Notes: generated by a model not told the origin, from the letters alone. A stretch of DNA of 64,000 nt from Nocardia crassostreae (GCF_001613405.1 NZ_BDCH01000006.1:62001-126000), one strand, 5' to 3'. Shown: positions 18,641 to 27,366, counted from the stretch's first letter. Numbers and translations: made by a program.

Positions 18641-19714
18641 TCAGGAACCGATGGCGGCGAGGATATCCGGGCGCGCCTTGGCCAGCTGCTCCTGCCAATA
18701 GCCCCACGCATGGGTGCCCCGCACCGGCAGGTCGTAGCGCGCATCGATGCCCAGGGATTCCAGCCGGGTCTTGAACGCGCGCGTATTCAGCATCGACAGC
18801 GCCTCCAGCGCAACGGCGTTCACCGTATTGAAGGCGCCGACCGGCGAAGTCGGATCGTCGTAGCCACCCGGCACGCCCCAGGCCGCCGAAATGTACAGGG
18901 GCAGGCCGCGCAACTGCGGCGCGAAGACGAAGGGATCCATGCGCAACCAGGCCGGGCTCCACGGCCAGGCCATGGAGTCCACATTGAAGCGGCCCGCGTC
19001 GAGCATGGCGATGCGAATGGCCTCGCGCATACCGGGCGCGGAGACATTCAGATAGCCGGAGAACGAGGAGGCGTGCAGGAACTGATCGCGGTGATAGGCC
19101 GCCGCGCTCCCGCCCATGGACAGCCCCGCCACCGCGTTCCTGTGGCGCGATATCCCGTAGCCCTCCAGGAAGGACGGCAGTTCGTCGGTCAGGAAGGTCT
19201 CCCACCGGTAGGTGAACTTCTGGCCGTTGGTGGACGAGGGCGCGCGCCAGTCGGAGTAGAAGCTGGACTGGCCGCCGACCGGCATGACCAGGGTGATGTT
19301 GTCCTCGGCGAACAGCTGCAGCGCATTGGTCTCGAAGGACCAGGCATTGAAGTCGTCGCGGGCGCGCAGGCCGTCGAGCAGATACAGCGCGCCGTCACCG
19401 CCATGGCGGGCCCACTGCACCTGCACCTTAATCGGCCCCATGCTCGAGGGCACCATGAGCTCCTCGAATCCGCCTGCGGGCCTGCGCGGTTCGGGCGCGG
19501 GCTCGGCGATCGGAGCCGGTTCCGCGACCGGTGCGGGCTCGACGGCCGGAGCCGGTTCAGCGGCCGGTACCGGTTCGGCCTGTGGATCGGCGAGCGCCGG
19601 GGCCGCCAATCCCGGCAATGCCGCCACCGCGACCGCGGCCACCAGCATGCGCCGCCATCCGCCTATTGCCTGTGTTCGAACCGAACCTGGGCATGACTCG
19701 CCCTGTGCTGCCAT
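18641..19714 (-). CDS. Mycolyltransferase (antigen 85 family)
   Basis: A 357-residue secreted mycolyltransferase. The long N-terminal signal region is followed by an Ala/Pro/Glu-rich repeat (units of EPAPxxEPAP type, about 45-75) and then the hydrolase domain. The triad is Ser in GLSMGGSAA, Glu in ALEALSML and His in GTHAWGYW, all present. Other family marks are VPSSMGPIKVQVQWA, LDGLRARDD and VGGQSSFYSDW. Start: the ATG at 19714 is chosen because AGGAGT lies at 19722-19727; an in-frame ATG at 19750 is upstream of it. A promoter-like element at 19772-19788 would give a leader of about 60 bases. Closest neighbour in sequence is 21236-22273. Confidence 0.92.
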   Translation of the reverse strand: MAAQGESCPGSVRTQAIGGWRRMLVAAVAVAALPGLAAPALADPQAEPVPAAEPAPAVEPAPVAEPAPIAEPAPEPRRPAGGFEELMVPSSMGPIKVQVQWARHGGDGALYLLDGLRARDDFNAWSFETNALQLFAEDNITLVMPVGGQSSFYSDWRAPSSTNGQKFTYRWETFLTDELPSFLEGYGISRHRNAVAGLSMGGSAAAYHRDQFLHASSFSGYLNVSAPGMREAIRIAMLDAGRFNVDSMAWPWSPAWLRMDPFVFAPQLRGLPLYISAAWGVPGGYDDPTSPVGAFNTVNAVALEALSMLNTRAFKTRLESLGIDARYDLPVRGTHAWGYWQEQLAKARPDILAAIGS

Positions 19715-19771
19715 GAGAATGACTCCTGAACCGCAGGGGAAAGACACCATTGAGTGACCGGCGTCACGGAC

Positions 19772-19788
19772 CTCGGAGCACTCTACAG
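19772..19788 (-). promoter_or_regulatory. Candidate promoter element, second copy of the 17-base motif
   Basis: Identical to the 17 bases at 14842-14858, with TAGAGT at 19780-19785 on the minus strand. It starts immediately after the stop codon of the gene at 19789-21144 and lies 58 bases before the ATG at 19714, a good promoter distance. Confidence 0.5.
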
Positions 19789-21144
19789 TCAGCCGAGCCG
19801 AATTTCGGCCTTACCGTCCCGGAACACAATGCTGCCGTGTTCGAAATTCTGCTGAATGCCGTCAGGAATGGGCGTTTCGTCCGAAGTTGGAAATCCCAGC
19901 CGCCCAGCGGGTCCCGCCGCGCCCGCATAGGCGCCGCCGATCATGCCGCCCACCGCATGCGCGCCGGTGGCCTGCGACCAGAGCACCCGGCCGCCGCGGA
20001 AATCCTGGGCCGCGCCGCCCGCCACCGCGAATTCGGTGGTCAGGCACTCCCACAGCCAGGTCTTCGCCAGCGCCACAGGCAATATCGCCCCGGCGGCGGC
20101 GCACTCCGGTTTGGCCGCTTCCACGCCGAGCGCGGCCGCCGCCTGCGGCCAGGCCTGGCGCATTTCGAAATCCCAGTACGGCCATGAACGCGTCCCGGAG
20201 GGACGGTAATTCACCGAGACCGGAATGTTCAGTTTGTTGAGTTTCGCCACGAACGATTGCGAGGAGAAACGCGACAGCACCTCCAGGGCCATACCCGCCC
20301 AGTTGGTGCTCACGCCCGGAATTCCGGACGGAATGTCATAGGGCCCGGCGAGCCCGCTGCCGCTGGAGACGTACAGGCTGGTGCCCCTGAGCTTTTCAGC
20401 CAGCGAGTAGGGATCGTGGGCGGCCCATTCGGCATCGGTAGGCGGGCCCCACATGGCGTCCGAGTCATAGCCTCCCGCATCGCGCATGGAATAGGCGATG
20501 GCCTGGGGCATACCGAGCGTGGTGGTGGCGAGGGTGCCGGAGAACGAGGCGGCATATCGGACGAAGCCCGGATTCCGGGCGGCCAGGGTCATGGCCGCGC
20601 TGCCACCCATGGACAATCCGGTCAGACCACGCACATTGGTGGTGCGCCAGCCCTGGTCCAGCAGCGGCGGTAATTCCTTGGTGAGGAACGTTTCCCACTT
20701 GTAGGTCTTGCCATTATCGGGTCTGCGCCAGTCGGTGTACCAGCTGGACATGCCGCCGACCGGCAGCACCACCGTGATGTTCTTGTCGGCGTAGAACGCT
20801 TCCGCCCCAGCGTCTTTGGTCCAGCCGCTCTGATCGTCGCCCGCGCGCAGCCCGTCCAGCATGAGCAGGGTCGGGAACCGCATATCCGGTTTGCTGTGCC
20901 AGTCGCGGGCCAGTAGCAACTGGACTTGTATCTGCGCGCCCATGGCCGGTGAATCGATCCACAGCGCCACGCGTCTGTCGGTCAGCCACACCACATTTCG
21001 GATGGCGGGCGCACTCGCCGTCACCGCCCCAGGTTCCGCGACCGCCACCGGGCCGGTCGTCGTCAGTACTGTCGTGATCGCCGCGAGCGCCAGCAGAGTT
21101 CTGCGCCCGCGTCTCCCCCATCTATCACACGCCACAGATGTCAC
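19789..21144 (-). CDS. Mycolyltransferase-like protein lacking the catalytic histidine, one LGFP unit
   Basis: A 451-residue secreted antigen-85-family protein with a signal peptide (about 1-37). The nucleophile Ser178 (GLSMGG) and acid Glu288 (ALEVLS) are present. At the position of the catalytic His the sequence reads GTRSWPYW: residue 319 is Arg (codon at 20188-20190) where all seven neighbours have His (GTHTW in the closest relative, 16518-18569). The C terminus has a single LGFPTSDE unit plus part of another, compared with four in that relative. Either the enzyme is inactive and serves as a binding or scaffold protein, or another residue substitutes. GTG start at 21144; a GAGGCGG run lies 11-17 bases upstream. 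Confidence 0.9.
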   Translation of the reverse strand: MTSVACDRWGRRGRRTLLALAAITTVLTTTGPVAVAEPGAVTASAPAIRNVVWLTDRRVALWIDSPAMGAQIQVQLLLARDWHSKPDMRFPTLLMLDGLRAGDDQSGWTKDAGAEAFYADKNITVVLPVGGMSSWYTDWRRPDNGKTYKWETFLTKELPPLLDQGWRTTNVRGLTGLSMGGSAAMTLAARNPGFVRYAASFSGTLATTTLGMPQAIAYSMRDAGGYDSDAMWGPPTDAEWAAHDPYSLAEKLRGTSLYVSSGSGLAGPYDIPSGIPGVSTNWAGMALEVLSRFSSQSFVAKLNKLNIPVSVNYRPSGTRSWPYWDFEMRQAWPQAAAALGVEAAKPECAAAGAILPVALAKTWLWECLTTEFAVAGGAAQDFRGGRVLWSQATGAHAVGGMIGGAYAGAAGPAGRLGFPTSDETPIPDGIQQNFEHGSIVFRDGKAEIRLG

Positions 21145-21187
21145 ATTAGTTTTCTACCGCCTCGCGGCGAAACATGTGGAGCCACAA

Positions 21188-21221
21188 GAAAACCGGCCGC
21201 CCCGTAGGACGGCCGGTTTTC
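21188..21221 (-). terminator. Terminator after mycolyltransferase 21236-22273
   Basis: A perfect 12-bp stem (21188-21199 with 21210-21221) with A/T-rich ends, which gives a T tract on either strand. Confidence 0.8.
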
Positions 21222-21235
21222 GCGTTATTCGGTTC

Positions 21236-22273
21236 TTACTGCCCCAGAGCGGCCAGAATGTGCGGCCGCGCCTTCCACGGCTCGTCCTGCCAGTACTTCC
21301 AGGAGTGCGTGCCCGCGGCCGGGAAGTCGTAGACCGCCGAATTGATGCCCAGCGAGTTCAGGCGAGCCTGGAACAGGCGGGTGGTCACCATCGAAATGGC
21401 CTCGATGCCCATGGCATTCGCGGTATTGAACACGCCGACGGCGCCATTGGGCGCATCGTGCTGGCCCGGCAGACCCGAGGCCGCCGAGATGTACATCGGC
21501 AGACCCTTCAGCTGCGGGGCGAACACGGCCGGGTCCATGCGCAGCCACGCCGGGCTCCACGGAGCGGCGAGCGAGTCCACATTGAAACGACCGGCATCCA
21601 GCATCATGATGCGGATGGCCTCACGCATACCCGGAGCGTTCCAGTTCAGCGGGCCCGAGAACGACGAGGCGTGCTTGAACTGACCGCGGTTGAAGGCCGC
21701 CAGCCGCAGCGCGGCCGGGCCGCTCATGGACAGGCCCACCACGGCATTGTTGGTGCGCGAGACACCGTAGCCCGCAAGGAAATCGGGGAGTTCCTTGGTC
21801 AGGAACGTCTCCCACTTGTAGGTGTACTTCTGACCATTGGTGTTCGACGGCGACACCCAGTCGGCGTACCAGCTGGACTGACCGCCGACCGGCATCACCA
21901 GGGTGACGTCGTCATTGGCGAACTGCTCCATGGCATTGGTCTCGAACGACCAGGCATTGCGGTCGTCGCGGGCGCGCAGACCGTCGAGCAGGTACAGGGC
22001 GGAGCCGCCGCCATTGCGCGCCCACTGCACCTGGACCTTGATCGGTCCCATGGAGGAGGGGACCATCAGTTCTTCGAAACCACCGGTCGGCGTGCGATGC
22101 ATCGGCGTGTACACCGGTGCGGCGAAGGCGATGGTGGGGGCTGCTACCGCAGCGGCGGTCGGGATGGCCAGCGCCGCGGCGCCGGCTGCCAGAAGTCGTG
22201 CGCCCCAGCCACGATGAGCACTACGGCGTCCGGGCTGGACTCCCTCCGGCATGGCGGACCTGCCGAAACGCAT
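21236..22273 (-). CDS. Mycolyltransferase (antigen 85 family)
   Basis: A 345-residue secreted mycolyltransferase with a twin-Arg-containing but not Tat-like signal region (about 1-50, ending AFAAP). Triad: Ser in GLSMSGPAA, Glu in MGIEAISM, His in GTHSWKYW. It shares the EELMVPSSMGPIKVQVQWA block with 18641-19714. Note SMSG in place of the SMGG of most neighbours; 26335-27366 also has SMSG. The ATG at 22273 is chosen because AAGGAG (22282-22287) precedes it by 8 bases; an in-frame ATG at 22315 lies before that site. It has its own terminator downstream and a 327-base region upstream, so it is probably transcribed alone. Confidence 0.93.
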   Translation of the reverse strand: MRFGRSAMPEGVQPGRRSAHRGWGARLLAAGAAALAIPTAAAVAAPTIAFAAPVYTPMHRTPTGGFEELMVPSSMGPIKVQVQWARNGGGSALYLLDGLRARDDRNAWSFETNAMEQFANDDVTLVMPVGGQSSWYADWVSPSNTNGQKYTYKWETFLTKELPDFLAGYGVSRTNNAVVGLSMSGPAALRLAAFNRGQFKHASSFSGPLNWNAPGMREAIRIMMLDAGRFNVDSLAAPWSPAWLRMDPAVFAPQLKGLPMYISAASGLPGQHDAPNGAVGVFNTANAMGIEAISMVTTRLFQARLNSLGINSAVYDFPAAGTHSWKYWQDEPWKARPHILAALGQ

Positions 22274-22600
22274 GGATACTGCTCCTTCTCTACTGCAATA
22301 GTCTTCAGTTGTCATCGCTCATGCGCACAGGGCATAACCGCCGCGGGCATACTCGATGCACCCACCCCGAATCCCGACACTTCGAAGTGAGCGAAGCGCT
22401 ACCACGGTCTGGATCACACTTGCGCTCGCTGGAGGGTATTCGACCTTCCGAGCGATTGGCAAGGTGGTGCTAATGAGTGGCCGATTTCCACCATCGTGCA
22501 CGACCGTAATCGTGCGGTGACCTTATCGTGAAACGCCAGTGATGTCGCGGCAACGGGAAAATCCCTTACGCCCCTTTCGACTCCGACGCGGCGCTGCCAG
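22274..22600. other. Intergenic region upstream of mycolyltransferase 21236-22273
   Basis: 327 bases without a credible gene. It contains a 6-bp inverted repeat GCACGA-N6-TCGTGC (22498-22515) of unknown role and must hold the promoter of the minus-strand gene to its left. No clear terminator for the gene at 22601 is seen. Confidence 0.5.
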
Positions 22601-23611
22601 TCAGCCGATGTTCGCACTCATGTCCGGCAGCATCTTGAAGACCTGGTCCTGCCAGTAGTGCCAGGAGTGGACACCGTCCGGCGTGTAGTCGAACACCGCA
22701 TTACAGGGACCGAACGACTCCATGCGCGCCTGGAAGGCCCGGGTATTGGCCAGTGCGACCGTCTCCAGACCCGCCGCATTCGTCAGGTTGTACAGATCCA
22801 TCGGGGACCGCACCTGATCGCGCGGCCCCGGCTGACCGTTGCCGCTGGCGATCCACAGCCGGGTCCCATTGGCGCGCAGGCGTTCCGCGAACACGAAAGG
22901 ATCGTTGCGCAACCACAATTCGCTCCACGGCGGGCCCCACATGGCGTCGATGTTGTAGCCGCCCGTATCCAGCATGGCCACCCGCAGCGCCTCGCGCATA
23001 CCAGGCGCCGAGACATTTAAATAACCGGAATACGATGCGGCATAACGGAACTGCTCCGGGTGGTAGGCGGCCAGCACCAGCGCCGCGCTGCCGCCCATGG
23101 ACAGCCCGAGCACACCATTGCCGCGCGGATTGAAACCCAGCCGGGCCGCCATGGCATTGCGCAGATCGCGGGTCAGGAAGGTCTCCCACTCGTAGCGCAC
23201 CGTCTGCCCATTGGTATTGCTGGTTTCCAGCCAATCGGAATAGAAGCTGGACTGACCGCCGATCCGCATGACCACATTGATATTCCACATGGGCAGCACC
23301 CGCGAGATCTCGGTATCGATCTCCCAGCCGGAGAGATCATTACGAGCCCGCAGGCCGTCGAGGGCGTAGACCACGCGCTGGGTATTACCGTCCAGTGCGC
23401 GGAAGATGCGCGTCTTGATCGGGCCCATGCTCGAATCGACCCAGAAGTCGTGCCCGGCCGGATTGAACCCGGCCTGCGCCGTGGCTCCCCCACCGCCCAC
23501 AGCCGCTGCCAGCGGCAATGTCAGGGCGAGGGCCAGCCCCGCCAGCGAGCGGCGCAGCAGTGTGCGCCCGTACCGATCCGTACCCGTCCCGCGTACCCGC
23601 ACAACCCGCAT
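22601..23611 (-). CDS. Mycolyltransferase (antigen 85 family)
   Basis: A 336-residue secreted mycolyltransferase with signal peptide about 1-47 (ends AQA). Triad: Ser in GLSMGGSAA, Glu in AGLETVAL, His in GVHSWHYW. Ends SANIG, as do the three paralogs at 23805, 25030 and 26335, so these four form one subfamily. It lacks the Gly/Ser-rich insertion that the next two paralogs carry before the KSYRY segment. The ATG at 23611 is chosen because GAAAGGCGAG precedes it; an in-frame ATG at 23650 lies upstream of that site. Confidence 0.93.
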   Translation of the reverse strand: MRVVRVRGTGTDRYGRTLLRRSLAGLALALTLPLAAAVGGGGATAQAGFNPAGHDFWVDSSMGPIKTRIFRALDGNTQRVVYALDGLRARNDLSGWEIDTEISRVLPMWNINVVMRIGGQSSFYSDWLETSNTNGQTVRYEWETFLTRDLRNAMAARLGFNPRGNGVLGLSMGGSAALVLAAYHPEQFRYAASYSGYLNVSAPGMREALRVAMLDTGGYNIDAMWGPPWSELWLRNDPFVFAERLRANGTRLWIASGNGQPGPRDQVRSPMDLYNLTNAAGLETVALANTRAFQARMESFGPCNAVFDYTPDGVHSWHYWQDQVFKMLPDMSANIG

Positions 23612-23750
23612 CGACTCGCCTTTCACGAGCGTGGTCACCGTTGACCACATCCGAAATGCAGTAGCTGTTGCCGCTCTGGAGTTCTCTATATGCCTCTATT
23701 CGTAGCCAATGATCGGCGAAACACCTCGGGATACCGAATCGTGATAAGAC

Positions 23751-23784
23751 AATGCCGCCCGCCCCGGTAGGGGCGGGCGGCATT
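23751..23784 (-). terminator. Terminator after mycolyltransferase 23805-24848
   Basis: A perfect 15-bp stem (23751-23765 with 23770-23784) and a 4-base loop, 20 bases past the stop codon. Confidence 0.8.
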
Positions 23785-23804
23785 GGGTGAGGAGGGGTCG
23801 GGGG

Positions 23805-24848
23805 CTATCCGATATTCGCCGACAGGTCCGGAATCATGCGATAAGCCTCTTCCTGCCAGTTGGTCCAGGCGTGCAGACCCGCATTCGGGAACGAATAGAC
23901 GACATTGCGCGCGCCGTTGGCTTCCATCGCCACCTGGAAGGCCCGGGTATTCACCAGGGCGAGCGCCTCCAGCGGCGGACCGCGGAGCAACCGGTCCGCC
24001 GCGACCCCGACGGGCACTTCGAGATCCTGCTGCATCGGCAGGCCGCTGCCCGCGGCGACCCACAGGCGGGTGTTGTTGGCGACCAGGCGCGGAGCGAACA
24101 CGAGCGGATCCATGCGCAGCCACTGCGGGCCCCACGGCGGCGCCATGGAGTCGACGTTGTAACCGCCCGCGTCGATCATGGCCGCGCGAATCATCTCGCG
24201 CATGCCCGGGCCGGAAATATTCAGATAGCCCGAGAACGAACCGGCGAAACTGAACTGGTCCGGATGGTAGGCCGCCAGCGTCAGCGCCGCGCTGCCGCCC
24301 ATGGAGAGTCCGAAAGCGCCGTTGCGGTACGGGTTGAACCCCAAGCGATCCCGCAGCGCCCAGCGCAACTGGTTGGTGAGGAAGGATTCCCAGTCGTAGC
24401 GGTAGCTCTTGCCCGGCCCCGCCCCCAGCACCTCGGTCGCCCCCGAACCGGTATTGGCCGAGGAACCGGCTCCCGCCGGGAGCCCGAAGAACGAACTCGG
24501 CGCGGCCCAGTCGGCATAGAAGCTGGACGGACCGCCGACGGGCATGACCACATTGATGTTCCAGCTGGTCAGCACCTGCGCGACATTGGTGTCGTTCTCC
24601 CAGCCGCTGATGTTCTCGGTGGCCCGCATACCGTCGAGCGCGTAGACCACCCGATTGGTATTGCCGTCCGCCGCACGGAAGATCCGCGACTTGATGGTGC
24701 CCATGACGGGCGAGTCGACATAGAAGTCGAACCCAGAGGGGTCGAAGGCCGCCGATGCTGTCGGTGGGCTCACCACCACCACCCCTAGTGGCAGTAGCAC
24801 CGCCGCCGCCACGCCCAGAACCGTGTGTTTGAAGCCTCGGACCCGCAT
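23805..24848 (-). CDS. Mycolyltransferase (antigen 85 family)
   Basis: A 347-residue secreted mycolyltransferase. Signal peptide about 1-33 (ends ASA). Triad: Ser in GLSMGGSAALTL, Glu in PPLEALAL, His in GLHAWTNW. A Gly/Ala/Ser-rich insertion of about 25 residues (around 125-150) lies before GKSYRYDW; the gene at 25030 has one at the same place. Ends SANIG. The ATG at 24848 is chosen by the fit of the signal peptide and a GAGAGGG run upstream; earlier in-frame starts would extend into intergenic sequence. A 117-base block (24060-24176) is almost identical to 25270-25386 in the next paralog. Confidence 0.93.
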   Translation of the reverse strand: MRVRGFKHTVLGVAAAVLLPLGVVVVSPPTASAAFDPSGFDFYVDSPVMGTIKSRIFRAADGNTNRVVYALDGMRATENISGWENDTNVAQVLTSWNINVVMPVGGPSSFYADWAAPSSFFGLPAGAGSSANTGSGATEVLGAGPGKSYRYDWESFLTNQLRWALRDRLGFNPYRNGAFGLSMGGSAALTLAAYHPDQFSFAGSFSGYLNISGPGMREMIRAAMIDAGGYNVDSMAPPWGPQWLRMDPLVFAPRLVANNTRLWVAAGSGLPMQQDLEVPVGVAADRLLRGPPLEALALVNTRAFQVAMEANGARNVVYSFPNAGLHAWTNWQEEAYRMIPDLSANIG

Positions 24849-24981
24849 CGACCTAGCCCTCTCGTCAAGGAGCACAACCGACCTGCAGTACTGATCTTCG
24901 TTACGGATCGAGTATCGGACGTCCAACTCGGCGTGTTAGGCGTGTCAGGCGCGCCTTGTCCAGAACGAGATGAACAAGAAA

Positions 24982-25007
24982 AGGCCCTCGCCAAGTGGCG
25001 AGGGCCT
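24982..25007 (-). terminator. Terminator after mycolyltransferase 25030-26118
   Basis: A perfect 11-bp stem (24982-24992 with 24997-25007), 4-base loop, followed on the minus strand by TTTTC. Confidence 0.85.
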
Positions 25008-25029
25008 CTTCATAAGGCTTGATCAGGAC

Positions 25030-26118
25030 TTATCCGATGTTGGCCGACATGTCGGGGAGCATGCGGTAGACCTCGGCCTCCCAGTTGCGCCAGTTGTGGA
25101 CGCCGGTGGCGGGGAAGTCGTAGGTGACGTTCTGTGCGCCCAGGGTGGCCATGCGCACCTGGAAGGCGCGGGTATTGGCGAGGGCGAGCGCCTCCAGCGG
25201 CATGCCCTGGATGACCGACATGACGCCGGTGACGTCACCCGCGGACGGGATGGCGCTGGCCGCGGAGATCCACAGGCGGGTGTTGTTGGCGACCAGGCGC
25301 GGAGCGAACACGAACGGGTCCATGCGCAGCCACTGCGGGCCCCACGGCGGCGCCATGGAGTCGACGTTGTAACCGCCCGCGTCGATGAAGGCGAGGCGCA
25401 TGGCCTCACGCATACCGGGCGCGGAGATGTTCAGGTAGCCGGAGAACGCACTCGCGTAGCCGAACTGATCCGGGTGGTAGGCGGCCAGGGTCAGGGCGGC
25501 GGAACCACCCATGGACAGACCGAACACGCCATTGTTGGTCGACTTGAAGCCCAGCCGGTCCCGCAGCGCATTGCGCAGGTCCTGGGTCAGGAAGGTCTCC
25601 CAGGTGTAGCGGTAGCTCTTGCCCGGACCACCGGACAGGATCTGCATACCACCCGAGCCCGAGGAGGACCCGGAGGAGGACAGCGTGCCCGACCCGGAGG
25701 CCGAACCGGTGCCGCCCTCGATGCCGAGCAGGCTCGACGGCGCGTTCCAGTCGGCGTAGAAGCTGGACTGACCGCCGACCGGCATGACGACATTGATATT
25801 CGCGTCGGTCAGCGCCTGCGCGACATTGGTTTCGATCTCCCAGCCGGACAGGTCCTGGCGGGCACGCATGCCGTCGAGCGCGTAGACCACGCGGTTGGTG
25901 TTGCCGTCGGCCGCGCGGAAGATGCGCGTTTTGACCGGCCCCATCTCTGCCGAGTCGACCCAGAAGTCGAACCCTGCCGGGTTGAAGGCCGCGTTCGCGG
26001 CCGGAGCCGCTGCCACCGACGCCCCGAGCGGTAGCAGCATGGCCACCGCCACGCCCAGCACCGACTTCTTCAACCAACCGCCGCTAGATCTCCGACGTCC
26101 TTCGTGCGCGCCTCGCAT
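25030..26118 (-). CDS. Mycolyltransferase (antigen 85 family)
   Basis: A 362-residue secreted mycolyltransferase. Signal peptide about 1-43 (ends ANA). Triad: Ser in GLSMGGSAALTL, Glu in MPLEALAL, His in GVHNWRNW. It has a Gly/Ser-rich insertion (about 120-155) before GKSYRYTW, longer than that of 23805-24848. Ends SANIG. The ATG at 26118 is chosen over 26154 for its GAAAGG run upstream and because the signal peptide then has normal length. Own terminator downstream. Confidence 0.93.
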   Translation of the reverse strand: MRGAHEGRRRSSGGWLKKSVLGVAVAMLLPLGASVAAAPAANAAFNPAGFDFWVDSAEMGPVKTRIFRAADGNTNRVVYALDGMRARQDLSGWEIETNVAQALTDANINVVMPVGGQSSFYADWNAPSSLLGIEGGTGSASGSGTLSSSGSSSGSGGMQILSGGPGKSYRYTWETFLTQDLRNALRDRLGFKSTNNGVFGLSMGGSAALTLAAYHPDQFGYASAFSGYLNISAPGMREAMRLAFIDAGGYNVDSMAPPWGPQWLRMDPFVFAPRLVANNTRLWISAASAIPSAGDVTGVMSVIQGMPLEALALANTRAFQVRMATLGAQNVTYDFPATGVHNWRNWEAEVYRMLPDMSANIG

Positions 26119-26334
26119 ATTCCGTTCGGCCTTTCGTATCGCGTTCGTTTCCACCGTGTGCTTGTGACCACGGCGGGCGTCCCGAGACCGTATCGTGGCT
26201 GGGCTAACGGGGCGTTATCAGACTGAGACATTTGTGACCCGGGCCACTGTGCTGCGATTTTGTGGCCTCGACCGGGCTGACCAGGAGCTTCGGCGCTGAA
26301 GCCCCCGGCGGAATGAAGCGGAATCGAGAATGAC

Positions 26335-27366
26335 TTAACCAATGTTCGCGGAGAGGTCGGGGAGCATCTCGGTGAGCCGGGCCTCCCAGTTGGCCCAGTC
26401 GTGCACACCGACGGCGGGGTAGTTGAAGCTGGCGTTGCGCCCGCCGATGCTGGCGAACTTGGCCTCGAACGACCGCGTGCCGAGCAACGCCACTGCCTCC
26501 AAACCGATTGCGTTGACCTGGGTGTCGTCGACGGCGCCCTCCTCCGCGGGCAGCGTACTGCCGCACGAGACCCACAGCCGGGTATTGGAGGACTTCAGCC
26601 GCGACGCGAACTGGACCGGGTCGATGCGCCCCCATTTCTTGTCCTTGGGCCCGGCCATGGAGTCGATGTTGTAGCCGCCCGCGTCGATCATGGCGACCCG
26701 AATGGCTTGCCGGATAACGGCCATGGACATATCCAGCACACCGGAGAACGAACCCGCGAAGGAGAACTGGTCCGCGTGGAACGCGGCCAGCTGCAGCGCG
26801 GAGCTGCCGCTCATGGACAGCCCGAACACGCCGTTGCGAGTGGCATTGAAGCTCAGGCGATCCCGGAGCGCGTTGCGCAGGTCCTGGGTGAGGAAGGTTT
26901 CCCACTTGTAGGTGTAGGTCTTGCCGGGACCGCCCGCGTTCATCTGCGACCAGCCGTTGTCCGCGGTGCCGCCGTCCGTTCCGGCCGGAGTGTCGGCGAA
27001 GGTGCTCGGCTCGTTCCAGTCGGCGTAGAAGCTGGCACGGCCGCCGACCGGCATGACCACATTGATATTCGCGTCGGTCAGCGCCTGCGCGACATTGGTT
27101 TCGATCTCCCAGCCGTTCAGATCGTCGCGGGCACGCATACCGTCGAGCGCGTACACGACCCAGTTCGTATTGCCGTCCGCCGCACGGAAGATCCGCGACT
27201 TGATCGGTCCCATGGACGATTCGACCCAGAAGTCGAAGCCACTGGGATCGAAGGCCGCGCGCGCGGCGGGCGCGCGCGCGACGGTCGCCCCGAACGGTAG
27301 CAATGCTGCCAGTCCCACCCCCAGCGCCGATTTCCGCAGCACTTCTCGTCTCGTGATGCCCCGCAT
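26335..27366 (-). CDS. Mycolyltransferase with probable Tat signal peptide
   Basis: A 343-residue secreted mycolyltransferase, the first of the eight in the direction of transcription. The N terminus MRGITRREVLRKSALG fits the twin-arginine export pattern (S/T-R-R-x-hydrophobic-L-K), so export may be folded through Tat, unlike its neighbours. Triad: Ser184 in GLSMSGSSA, Glu in IGLEAVAL, His322 in GVHDWANW. The insertion before GKTYTYKW is Gly/Thr/Asp-rich. Ends SANIG. ATG at 27366 with GGACGAGG just upstream. No strong terminator; only a short GCTTC/GAAGC hairpin follows. Confidence 0.93.
   Translation of the reverse strand: MRGITRREVLRKSALGVGLAALLPFGATVARAPAARAAFDPSGFDFWVESSMGPIKSRIFRAADGNTNWVVYALDGMRARDDLNGWEIETNVAQALTDANINVVMPVGGRASFYADWNEPSTFADTPAGTDGGTADNGWSQMNAGGPGKTYTYKWETFLTQDLRNALRDRLSFNATRNGVFGLSMSGSSALQLAAFHADQFSFAGSFSGVLDMSMAVIRQAIRVAMIDAGGYNIDSMAGPKDKKWGRIDPVQFASRLKSSNTRLWVSCGSTLPAEEGAVDDTQVNAIGLEAVALLGTRSFEAKFASIGGRNASFNYPAVGVHDWANWEARLTEMLPDLSANIG

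Noticed and set aside
26240..26334. Hairpin GCTTC/GAAGC as terminator after the Tat-type mycolyltransferase
   Set aside because: Stem is only about 5-6 pairs with no T run; too weak to list.
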